From Gammaproteobacteria bacterium (GTDB taxonomy: Bacteria > Pseudomonadota > Gammaproteobacteria > Enterobacterales > Alteromonadaceae): a stretch of DNA of 13,107 bases. The stretch lies in the NCBI GenBank assembly GCA_027484495.1, contig JAIXSW010000158.1:1-13107 (forward strand). Direction: 5' to 3'. The translations under genes were made by a program, and so were the position numbers. Below, one piece after another: positions 1-6,848 of this stretch. Every line of letters begins with the position of its first letter. Position 1 is the first letter of the stretch. A model generated the notes under the pieces. That model had not been told where the DNA came from. It searched no databases and saw nothing but the letters and a program-made list of their open reading frames with translations.

Positions 1-1217
1 CGGCAATAGTCCCAGAACGGACTGTCACGCCGTTCGGTCTGATGATAATGCAGGATAATAAAATCGCGGATCTTCTCAATTTCGCGCACCGACTGCTGGT
101 TGTATTCCGCCGCCAGCGCCGGCGTGACGCCAGCAAAAGGAAACAGCCGCAGCAAGCGGATCACGCTATTCATAAACAGATAAATACTGGTCGATTCCAG
201 CGGCTCAATAAAACCAGCCGACAGGCCCATTGCCACGCAGTTATTCAGCCAAACCTGTTTGCGCCGCCCGGTCTGATAGCTGATCACACGCGGCTCCGTC
301 AATGCCGGCGTTTCGAGACCATCGAGCAGCCGCTGCCGTGCCGCTTCGTCTAACAAATAATCAGCGGCATAGACCAGACCATTGCCGACCCGGTGCTGCA
401 GCGGGATCTTCCACTGCCAACCGGCGTCGTGCGCGATGGCCCGGGTATAAGGCGGCAAAGTCGCAGCGCTTTGAGTTTGCACCACCACAGCTTTATTACA
501 GGGCAGCCAGTGATCCCAGCGTTCAAAGCCGGCATGCAACGTTTGTTCAATTAACAGCGCACGAAAACCGGTGCAATCGATAAACAAGTCGCCACCAATT
601 TCCTGCCCATCCTCCAGCAGCAAACTACGGATATCGCCATTGGTATGCTGCGTCACTGCGTTGATTTTGCCTTCGATGCGCACACAGCCGAGTTTTTCAC
701 TGAACTGGCGCAAAAACCGGGCATAACGGCCGGCGTCCAGATGATAGGCATAACTGAGTAGCGGCGCCTCGCCCTGCCCCTGCGGTTTGGCGAACTTGTG
801 TGCGCGGGCGGCCTGTAATTCAACACAATAATCACCAAAAGGCGCATCGATGCCGTGGGTCAGACCATGCAGGTAATAATGCTGGAAGTCGGCGAGAAAA
901 CTACCTTTGCCGGTGGTACCAAAAGGGTGAATGTAGCGATCGCCAACCTGCCCCCAGTTTTCAAACGAAATCCCCAGTTTAAAAGTGGCGTCGGTCGCCC
1001 GCATAAACTCCTGCTCATCAATGCCGAGCAGGTTGTGAAATAACGTCACCGGCGGGATCGTCGACTCGCCGACACCCACAGTGCCAATCTCTTCCGACTC
1101 GACCAGCATCACATCCACCAGCCCTTGCAGCCGTTTCGACAATGCCGCTGCAGCGACCCAACCGGCAGTGCCGCCGCCGGCGATCACAACTTTTTTTACT
1201 GCACCTGAACTGGACAT
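1..1217 (-). CDS. Flavin-dependent tryptophan halogenase family protein, 3' end cut by window edge
   Basis: Not terminated inside the window: 405 complete codons are visible and the C-terminus (perhaps 100-130 residues, judged from family length) lies beyond base 1. Start chosen at the ATG at 1217, with GGAG (complement of 1223-1226) five bases upstream. Seen: an FAD-binding Rossmann loop GGGTAGW (residues 14-20); GVGESTIP (48-55); Lys80 in FKLGISFENW, aligning with catalytic Lys79 of PrnA; DCTGF (214-218); the halogenase signature WxWxIP as WQWKIP (267-272); and GFIEPLEST (335-343), where Glu341 matches PrnA Glu346. Known: such enzymes use FADH2, O2 and halide to make HOX, which is delivered through the Lys. 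A separate flavin reductase is needed and none is visible here. Position 344 is Ser where PrnA has Gly at the halide site. It is the fourth gene of the receptor-SapC-cupin operon, 24 nt after the cupin gene. Family is secure; substrate, and whether it prefers bromide or chloride, is unknown. Confidence 0.93.
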   Translation of the reverse strand, partial: MSSSGAVKKVVIAGGGTAGWVAAAALSKRLQGLVDVMLVESEEIGTVGVGESTIPPVTLFHNLLGIDEQEFMRATDATFKLGISFENWGQVGDRYIHPFGTTGKGSFLADFQHYYLHGLTHGIDAPFGDYCVELQAARAHKFAKPQGQGEAPLLSYAYHLDAGRYARFLRQFSEKLGCVRIEGKINAVTQHTNGDIRSLLLEDGQEIGGDLFIDCTGFRALLIEQTLHAGFERWDHWLPCNKAVVVQTQSAATLPPYTRAIAHDAGWQWKIPLQHRVGNGLVYAADYLLDEAARQRLLDGLETPALTEPRVISYQTGRRKQVWLNNCVAMGLSAGFIEPLESTSIYLFMNSVIRLLRLFPFAGVTPALAAEYNQQSVREIEKIRDFIILHYHQTERRDSPFWDYC

Positions 1218-1241
1218 CTGCACTCCATTCAAAACCGCTAT

Positions 1242-2363
1242 TCAGCGATTTAATCTGTTGATCAGCATGGCGCGTAATTGTCGCGCCATGCCTTCATCTA
1301 ATTCTGCCAGCACGCCACGCGCCTCTGCCGGCAAATGCGCGCCGGCCTGCTGCGGGTCGTCAAACACATAATAATTTAATAGCGCCTGCCAGCCGCGCCG
1401 TTCGTGCTCCGGCTTGTCGCGCAGGCACAGCAGCGCGTGGTACAGCAGGTTCATGCCCGAGCCGGTATAGCGCGGCGCACTGCTCCACCAATGGTTAATC
1501 AGGATATTAAAAGGCCCCGGCGCTTCGACCTGATGCCACCACATAGATGGCAAATACAGCGCGTCACCGGGCGCTAAATCGGCGATTTGGCCGGCCGCCA
1601 GCGCTTGAGGGAAATTCGGATACAAAGTTAAATCCGGCGCAGCAAAATCCACCATGCTGATGGCCTGGCCGCCCGGCGTTGGCTCGAGCGGCCCCGGATA
1701 CAGGTTCGTTACCTGCTCTGGCGGGAACAAGGTAAAACGCCGCTTCCCGCGCACGCAGCAGGCCAGATTGTCGGACGCATCATAATGACAAGCAGCCAGG
1801 CTTTGGTTGCCCAGCCAGATGCTGACGCGGTCTGCCGAGACCCGGTCAGGCGAGACCCGATCAGGCTCAGTCGCAAATGCAGCTTCGGTTTTGGGGATCG
1901 CCACACTGTGGCTGTCCTGTAAGCCGGGGAAATGGCTTTGCAGCAGATTGGAAGCAATGTAAACCGAAGGCGCTGCGGCCGGATCCGGCAAAGCCAAGGC
2001 ATCAAGCAGCTGATTCAGCACGGCATCGACCTGACCGAGCCGGGTGTCGTAGTTCAGTGCGGTGCGGTTTTCGTTATAGAAATACCGACCATGTTGTCCG
2101 GCAGCGCCCTGATAGATCTGGGTCGGCCGGCCATTATAAAAACCAAGCAAATAGTCCGCGCAGGCTTTGGCATTGTCTACAGCTGTGTCTGCTTGCTGCA
2201 GACTCAGCTGCGTCAGTGGCCAGTGCCGCACCAGACCACGCAGGATCAAGGGCGCTTTGGCTGCGGCAATGGTTTCAGCAAAATCAGCCGGTAACTGACC
2301 GTCAGTGCACTGCACTTCTGCAGTGCGCTGCTGAATTCCGCTTGCGACAAACAACCCGGACAT
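1242..2363 (-). CDS. Cupin-like (Cupin_8/JmjC-type) putative Fe(II)/2-oxoglutarate oxygenase
   Basis: A 373-residue protein without signal peptide, so probably cytoplasmic. The N-terminal part has the family's 'APLILRGLVRHWPL' segment (37-50). The double-stranded beta-helix shows the metal-binding HxD as His193-Tyr-Asp195 in WLGNQSLAACHYD, then VRGKRRFTLFPPEQV (204-218), APGDALYLPSMWWHQV (264-279) with His277 as likely third metal ligand, and FNILINHWW (285-293). Known: proteins of this fold include 2-oxoglutarate hydroxylases of protein or small-molecule substrates; those encoded beside TonB receptors have no settled reaction. Start supported by GGGAG six bases upstream (complement of 2370-2374), inside the 23-nt gap after SapC. 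Odd: three copies of Asp-Arg-Val-Ser (168-181) just before the HxD strand, encoded by a 15-bp tandem repeat. It sits between sapC-like and halogenase genes, so a joint oxidative step is plausible but inferred. Confidence 0.88.
   Translation of the reverse strand: MSGLFVASGIQQRTAEVQCTDGQLPADFAETIAAAKAPLILRGLVRHWPLTQLSLQQADTAVDNAKACADYLLGFYNGRPTQIYQGAAGQHGRYFYNENRTALNYDTRLGQVDAVLNQLLDALALPDPAAAPSVYIASNLLQSHFPGLQDSHSVAIPKTEAAFATEPDRVSPDRVSADRVSIWLGNQSLAACHYDASDNLACCVRGKRRFTLFPPEQVTNLYPGPLEPTPGGQAISMVDFAAPDLTLYPNFPQALAAGQIADLAPGDALYLPSMWWHQVEAPGPFNILINHWWSSAPRYTGSGMNLLYHALLCLRDKPEHERRGWQALLNYYVFDDPQQAGAHLPAEARGVLAELDEGMARQLRAMLINRLNR
1824..1868. repeat. Three 15-bp tandem repeat units inside the cupin gene
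   Basis: Units GACGCGGTCTGCCGA (1824-1838), GACCCGGTCAGGCGA (1839-1853) and GACCCGATCAGGCTC (1854-1868) are diverged copies in the cupin coding region. They give three Asp-Arg-Val-Ser motifs just before the strand that carries the HxD metal ligands. The period keeps the frame. Probably a slippage expansion of a surface linker. Confidence 0.7.
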
Positions 2364-2386
2364 CCACTTCTCCCTTTTTTGCCGAC

Positions 2387-3181
2387 TTAGCCTTGCTGCT
2401 GGCGCAGCCGCTGATTTTTCCGGTCTACCAACTGCTGAATATTCGATAAGGAACTTAACTGCGCATAAATCAGCGGTAAAAAGCCGGACTGATTCAGCCG
2501 CTGCAGCTCATCACCACTCAATGCTGCCAACCGCGCGCTGCTGATGCTGTAATTGCCGGTCAGCCGGTGTTTTTCACCATTTTCCAGCGAAAATTCAATA
2601 TTCAGTGGTTCGATTAATTCCAGCTGCTGCAGTGCCTGAAACAACACCGGCGCTAACGCCAGGCTGTGCTGAATTTGCTGCAGCCGGCCTGAGATATATT
2701 GCAAATATGGACTGGCGCCGCCTTGCGGTAAAAACAATGGCAGTCCGGCAACAGCGCGAGTCACTTTCGGATGCTCAACATCGATATGTACCACGGCATC
2801 ACGCGGATCTGGTTGCTGCTGTTCAGTGAAACGCATGCCATCCGGGCGCTGAAAACCAATCAAAAATGGGCCTTTTTCGGCCGCCAGCGGAATATAGCGC
2901 GCATCCCAGCCATTCGCGGTTGGATGTTCGGTTGGCGCTGTGGTTAAAAACAAATTTTCATCTGGGGCAAATCCGAGAAGCACCACCGCCTGAAAGCGCG
3001 GCTGTTGCGCAGCCGGATCCGCGACCGCACGCAGTAAAATCGGATAGGTTTTTTGTAGTTCAGTCCATTCCAGCGCAAAGGCCGGTAATACAGCGGTCGC
3101 ATCGCCAAAGCGGTCGGCAAACTGATGCAACACGCGCAGGTCCTGATGGTCGATATTATTTAATAACATATGTCTGGTCAT
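2387..3181 (-). CDS. SapC family protein (PF07277 type)
   Basis: A 264-residue protein with no signal peptide or membrane segment. Family landmarks in order: HMLLNNIDHQDLRV (4-17), YPILLR (46-51), FQAVVLLGFAPDENLFL (63-79), GWDARYIPLAAEKGPFLIGFQ-like block (91-111), VVHIDVEHPKVT (130-141), LPLFLPQGGASPYLQYI (147-163), and a C-terminal HRLTGNYSISSARLAAL...FLPLIYAQLSSLSNIQQLVDRK region (205-255). The open frame extends upstream to 3280, but the ATG at 3181 gives the usual family N-terminus and has a weak GGGA seven bases upstream; the ATG at 3169 is an alternative. The name comes from a Campylobacter surface-layer gene; it is unrelated to the peptide-transporter SapC of enterobacteria. Function unknown. 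It follows the TonB receptor after 111 nt and precedes the cupin by 23 nt, so it is probably co-transcribed with both. Confidence 0.9.
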   Translation of the reverse strand: MTRHMLLNNIDHQDLRVLHQFADRFGDATAVLPAFALEWTELQKTYPILLRAVADPAAQQPRFQAVVLLGFAPDENLFLTTAPTEHPTANGWDARYIPLAAEKGPFLIGFQRPDGMRFTEQQQPDPRDAVVHIDVEHPKVTRAVAGLPLFLPQGGASPYLQYISGRLQQIQHSLALAPVLFQALQQLELIEPLNIEFSLENGEKHRLTGNYSISSARLAALSGDELQRLNQSGFLPLIYAQLSSLSNIQQLVDRKNQRLRQQQG

Positions 3182-3210
3182 CAGCAGATCCCGGTCAGAC
3201 AGCAGAAACG

Positions 3211-3248
3211 GCAACAGCCGGTGCCTCGATCGACAGGCCGGCTGTTGC
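3211..3248 (-). repeat. Intercistronic hairpin with 11-bp perfect stem (receptor-SapC gap)
   Basis: GCAACAGCCGG (3211-3221) and CCGGCTGTTGC (3238-3248) are perfect inverted copies around a 16-nt loop. In the leftward transcript it lies between the receptor stop and the SapC start, without a following T-tract, so it is not a standard terminator. It may protect the upstream message from 3' exonucleases or set a processing site. Confidence 0.65.
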
Positions 3249-3256
3249 TTCCCCCC

Positions 3257-3281
3257 GTTGCCTGCCCTACCGGGCAGCAAC
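3257..3281 (-). repeat. Second intercistronic hairpin next to the receptor stop
   Basis: GTTGC plus TGCCC (3257-3261, 3263-3267) pair with GGGCA plus GCAAC (3272-3276, 3277-3281), with one bulged base at 3262 and a 4-nt loop. It begins 11 nt after the receptor stop codon in the leftward transcript and is followed by a G-rich run, not U's. Its GCAAC/GTTGC arms share sequence with the neighbouring hairpin, so alternative pairings are possible. Confidence 0.6.
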
Positions 3282-3292
3282 AGGTTTTAGTC

Positions 3293-6200
3293 TCAGAACT
3301 CGTAACGCATCCCAACCTGATAACGCGCATCCAGGTCAGTTAAATACCACAACATGGCTTCGTTCCGGGCATGCGAACGGCTGTTCTCGCCGGTCAGGTT
3401 CAGACCTTCAACAAACACTGTCATCTTATCGTTGACATCGTAGCTGAGGTTAACGTCAAGCTGCCAGTAGTCCTCTTCAAAGCGTGGGTTGTTCGAACCA
3501 CCTTTGTTGACTTCTGCGAGGTACTTATCACGCCAGTTCCACGCCACCCGTGCCTGCCAGCCATCTTTTTCGTAGATACCAATCAGGTTGGCAGTATCAC
3601 TGAGGCCAATCAGAGCAAACTGAGATTGTGCCGGATTGGCGGTCACGTCAAAACCAACATCGCCGCGCACAATGGTGTAGTTCGCTTGCACACCAAAACC
3701 GGTCTCACCAAAGAAATGCTGCACCGCCAGTTCGCTACCGTAGATCTTGGCGGATCTGTTGTTATCCGGCGTGTTGGTGCGGAACGTCATTTCCGGATCA
3801 TCACTGGTCGCGACTAAATCAAAGCCAGGGTTGTTGGCGAGGAAATCAATCTGCGCCTGCGTTGCCGTAAACTGCGGGTTCGGACCGTATTTCGCAATCA
3901 TATCCGGATGAGTACGGAACTGCGTGAACACCATCATCGCATACAGATAAGTATCATCCTGTGGCAGACCGGCTGCGCGCAGCGCCTGAATGGCTGACAA
4001 TGCGCGTGGACCTGCAGTCACATCACGAATACCCAGCAGTTTCTGGTCAACCTGTTTACTACCGATAAAGTTCACCACGTCTTTTTGGAACACACCGGCC
4101 GACACATAACTGGCATCGTTGTAATACCATTCCACCGACAAGTCGTAGTTTGATGATTCCAGTGGCAACAACGCCGGGTTCGACGCGTTCGCGGTTGGCT
4201 GGGCGCCAAACAGCGTAGAACCACCGCCACCACCGAAGTTCGATGCCGACACGCCGAGGCTGCCTAAACCTGCGCGCGCGATGGTTTTGCTGAACGAGAA
4301 CCGGCTGATTAAATCATCATCCAGGTGCAGCGTTAAGTCGAAACTTGGCAACAGGTAGTCATAATCGTTTTCAGCACTGAACGGCGCGGCCGGCTTGCTG
4401 CCGTCAACATAAGACACGATGTCGTTGTTATCTTCCCAGCGGAAATACACTGAGTTCACCAGCGAGCTGGATTCCGACTCAGTTTTTTCGTAGCGCAGGC
4501 CGGTCAACACATCAAACGGCATTTTGCCGATCTCACCATTCATCGACAGCTGGAAATACGCTGCCATGGTGTCTTCTTTGACGATGTTGTCAGACGACAA
4601 GGATTTTTCTGCCGATGTTGGGATCTTCGGATACAACTTCAGCGCCGCGTCGTACAAAGCCATTGGGTTGGCAATAAAGCCATAACCACCGGATCTTGGG
4701 CTGTAATCTTTAAATTCGCCTGGTAAATCAAACGGCTGGATTAAAGCGCCGAATTCACCCGGATTACCGACGTTCCAGTTACCCAGCGCAATATTGTTGC
4801 CTGCGGTCTGCAGCGAGCGCGATTCCATCGCGCGGGTTTCCACACCAAAATCAAAGCGACCGCCTTCAAGCTCATAGAGAAAATCGAGTTTAACCTGCTG
4901 AATATCACTTTCCTGGCTGGCGTTGCGGATACGCGCTATCGAAGATCCGACGTCACCGGCATCAACCATCCCGTTGGCATTAGCACCTTTGCCCGGCACT
5001 TTATCGTTGTAAACGTTTTGGTAAGTCGGCAGATCGGCGCCCCAGAACCATTCGCGTGACGTGACAATAGGTGCGCCTAAACCAACCGCCAGTTCGCCAG
5101 AGCCGCGTGGACCTCTACCGCGGCTGTACATATTCGAGTCATGCGCATCGAGCACAATGGTCAGCTCGTCGTTGTATTCGTAGGAGAGATTCACACCTAA
5201 GGATTTCAGTGCATTGGTCTGCTCGCGCCACTGTTGCTCGTAACCTTCGTCGACCGCACCTGAGTATTCTTCTTTGATGTAACTTGGCGTTTTCACCAGG
5301 TTGTTATCAAATTCAACAATCTTGGTGTTTGTGCCGGTTTGCACCCAGTTGGTGATCTCACCGCGGTGTTCGACCACATTATTTTCAGCATAAGTGTAAT
5401 CGCCGGTCATGCTGAGTTTGTCAGACGGTTTGAACTGTAAGGTCAGCTGACCGTTGTCGCGCTTACGCTCTGAATCAGAAAAAGCATAACGGATATCGTT
5501 CGGGCGGGCGTACAGCTGGCCTTGTGCCGGTGCATTTTTCACTGTGGTGGCAGTGTTGTTCCACAAGCGGTTTAAGTCGGCAACGTCATCCCAATAATCA
5601 ACCTGCCAGTCGTTGACGGTGGCGCCGGTGTAACCGGAATCCCGTTGCTGGTGGCTGGCTGTGATGCTGACGCCGAATTTACCGTCGTCGGAGGCCTGGC
5701 TGAAAATACCGGAAATTTCCGGCGTGATATCGTCGCCGGCGCGGTTGGTGGTGTCATGCGCCGCTTTCACACCAATGCTGGCAATGTCGTCTTTGCGTTC
5801 CAGTGGCCGTGAGGTTTTGACGTTAACCGTCGCACCAATACCGCCGGTAGCGATATTGGCTTTGCTGGTTTTGTACACTTCAACGCCGCTGATACTTTCT
5901 GACGCCAGGTTCGAGAAGTCAAAAGCCCGCGCACTACCGCCGCGTGTTGTACCGTCCGCACCGGAACCGGCGCCGTACGTCGTGGCTGACGGCATAGTAC
6001 GGCCGTTCAGCGTCACCATGTTGTTGTCACCACCGAAACCACGCACTGTCACTTCCGAGCCTTCACCGTTGGTGCGGCTGATTGACACACCGGTGATCCG
6101 CTGCAGTGATTCAGCCAGGTTGGTGTCGGGGAATTTACCGATGTCTTCGGCCGAGATGGCGTCGACGACGCCCATCGATTCGCGTTTGATGGCGGTGGCT

Positions 6201-6376
6201 TGTTGCAGACTGCCACGCATACCGCGAACCTGGATCACTTCGATGTCGCTGGTTTTAGCTTTTTTATCGGTTGCCGGTGCTTGCTGGGCATAAAGTGGCA
6301 GCGCCGCAGTCCCGGTCAGCAGCAACGAAATCGTCCTGGCTAACGCGGTTCTGGTGAATGTTTTTTTGTTGTGCAT
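3293..6376 (-). CDS. TonB-dependent receptor (TIGR01782-like), first gene of halogenase operon
   Basis: A 1027-residue outer-membrane receptor. Seen: signal peptide with hydrophobic core ISLLLTGTAALPLYA and likely cleavage after Ala30; a TonB-box-like stretch DIEVIQVRG (44-52); plug domain (about 57-190) with VVDAISAEDIGKFPDTNLAESLQRITGV-type block beginning at residue 70, TVRGFGGDNNMVTLNGR (110-126), ESISGVEVYKT (160-170) and GGIGATVNVKTSRPL (178-192); then a long beta-barrel ending in VGMRYEF with the C-terminal Phe used by the BAM machinery. Known: this branch includes carbohydrate and other oligomer transporters powered by TonB-ExbBD. Start at 6376 has AGGGA eight bases upstream (complement of 6385-6389). 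A run of five Gly occurs in the barrel (SNFGGGGGST). Strongly paralogous to the receptor at 9679-12633, in plug and in several barrel blocks. Substrate not determinable; linkage to the halogenase suggests something other than, or a modified form of, simple glucan. Confidence 0.95.
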   Translation of the reverse strand: MHNKKTFTRTALARTISLLLTGTAALPLYAQQAPATDKKAKTSDIEVIQVRGMRGSLQQATAIKRESMGVVDAISAEDIGKFPDTNLAESLQRITGVSISRTNGEGSEVTVRGFGGDNNMVTLNGRTMPSATTYGAGSGADGTTRGGSARAFDFSNLASESISGVEVYKTSKANIATGGIGATVNVKTSRPLERKDDIASIGVKAAHDTTNRAGDDITPEISGIFSQASDDGKFGVSITASHQQRDSGYTGATVNDWQVDYWDDVADLNRLWNNTATTVKNAPAQGQLYARPNDIRYAFSDSERKRDNGQLTLQFKPSDKLSMTGDYTYAENNVVEHRGEITNWVQTGTNTKIVEFDNNLVKTPSYIKEEYSGAVDEGYEQQWREQTNALKSLGVNLSYEYNDELTIVLDAHDSNMYSRGRGPRGSGELAVGLGAPIVTSREWFWGADLPTYQNVYNDKVPGKGANANGMVDAGDVGSSIARIRNASQESDIQQVKLDFLYELEGGRFDFGVETRAMESRSLQTAGNNIALGNWNVGNPGEFGALIQPFDLPGEFKDYSPRSGGYGFIANPMALYDAALKLYPKIPTSAEKSLSSDNIVKEDTMAAYFQLSMNGEIGKMPFDVLTGLRYEKTESESSSLVNSVYFRWEDNNDIVSYVDGSKPAAPFSAENDYDYLLPSFDLTLHLDDDLISRFSFSKTIARAGLGSLGVSASNFGGGGGSTLFGAQPTANASNPALLPLESSNYDLSVEWYYNDASYVSAGVFQKDVVNFIGSKQVDQKLLGIRDVTAGPRALSAIQALRAAGLPQDDTYLYAMMVFTQFRTHPDMIAKYGPNPQFTATQAQIDFLANNPGFDLVATSDDPEMTFRTNTPDNNRSAKIYGSELAVQHFFGETGFGVQANYTIVRGDVGFDVTANPAQSQFALIGLSDTANLIGIYEKDGWQARVAWNWRDKYLAEVNKGGSNNPRFEEDYWQLDVNLSYDVNDKMTVFVEGLNLTGENSRSHARNEAMLWYLTDLDARYQVGMRYEF

Positions 6377-6401
6377 CTATCCGTTCCCTATTGATTTATT
6401 G

Positions 6402-6417
6402 TGAGTCAGTCAACTCA
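6402..6417. repeat. Inverted repeat upstream of the first TonB receptor
   Basis: TGAGT (6402-6406) and ACTCA (6413-6417) form a 5+5 inverted repeat with a 6-bp spacer, 26 bp upstream of the receptor start codon. The size and position would suit a dimeric regulator's operator or a small 5'-leader hairpin for the leftward operon. The arms are short, so chance is possible. Confidence 0.3.
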
Positions 6418-6680
6418 AACCACTGGTCAGTAAGTGTGGATACGACTGTAATTGTTAGATAATGACCATCGGTTCAGGGTGTGGGAATTCAGTATCTTTT
6501 TACCTGTACTTCTTAATCAGACGGATCTGTCCCACCGAAAACATTCTAGAGAGGAAGCTGCGCGAAAGTGTTTGCCAAAATGCGTTACCTTTTTGCTTTT
6601 TTTGTTTTATTCAGCCACCGGTGGCAGAGCAGTTTATAGCAAAATGTGCTGGTTTTTGCGACGAAACTGACCACAGTTGG

Positions 6681-6709
6681 TTGACGGCAATGCATTTCAG
6701 CAATAGCCT
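6681..6709 (+). promoter_or_regulatory. Possible sigma-70 promoter of the GH16 gene
   Basis: TTGACG (6681-6686, five of six consensus bases) is followed after 17 nt by TAGCCT (6704-6709, three of six). The -10 is weak, but the placement puts the transcription start near 6716, inside the LacI-type operator, as expected for a repressed promoter. No better pair was found between the operator and the GH16 ATG; GATAAA (6762-6767) lacks a matching -35. Confidence 0.35.
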
Positions 6710-6710
6710 T

Positions 6711-6739
6711 CTGTAAGCGCTTTCAGAAAGCGCTTACAG
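6711..6739. promoter_or_regulatory. Double LacI/GalR-family operator (29-bp perfect inverted repeat)
   Basis: Arms CTGTAAGCGCTTT (6711-6723) and AAAGCGCTTACAG (6727-6739) are perfect inverted copies around a CAG spacer. Within them, TGTAAGCGCTTTCA (6712-6725) matches the LacI-family/cre-type pattern TGWAANCGNTNWCA at every position, and 6725-6738 matches at 13 of 14. The two sites are centred 13 bp apart, about 110 bp before the GH16 start. Known: LacI-family sugar repressors bind sites with a central CG and flanking AA/TT. Inferred: repression of the GH16-receptor unit and release by an oligosaccharide or sugar. No regulator gene is present in the window. Confidence 0.72.
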
Positions 6740-6848
6740 CAAATTTCACGCAACACAAAAAGATAAAAACAAACTGAGGCGTGGCTGGCCGGTTGTTGTT
6801 CCGTCGGCGCACCACATCAGCAGTTCACCAGTTAACAGGACAAGCACA

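Larger units (their letters stand above)
6377..6848. other. 472-nt divergent intergenic control region
   Basis: It separates the minus-strand receptor operon from the plus-strand GH16 unit. From left to right it holds the first receptor's SD (6385-6389), a TGAGT-N6-ACTCA inverted repeat (6402-6417), an unremarkable stretch, a T-rich run (about 6587-6610), a 12-bp palindrome GCCACCGGTGGC (6614-6625), the putative GH16 promoter (6681-6709), the double operator (6711-6739) and the GH16 SD (6837-6840). Short plus-strand frames here (for example from 6452 and 6462) have no SD and low-complexity hydrophobic content, and are not called genes. No convincing sigma-70 promoter was found for the leftward operon. 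Confidence 0.75.

Noticed and set aside
1877..2449. A 190-codon plus-strand frame opposite the cupin gene.
   Set aside because: The reverse frame encodes a clear Cupin_8 protein with its metal ligands; the plus-strand product has Arg/Cys-rich shadow composition and no recognisable family.
5661..6293. A 210-codon plus-strand frame opposite the first receptor's plug, with a look-alike frame opposite the second receptor's plug (9753-9974).
   Set aside because: Both are shadows: they resemble each other only because the plug coding sequence is conserved on the other strand. No SD or independent protein features.
6452..6716. Two overlapping 72- and 84-codon frames in the divergent intergenic region.
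   Set aside because: No SD, no family resemblance, and they run through T-rich DNA and palindromes; best read as non-coding control region.
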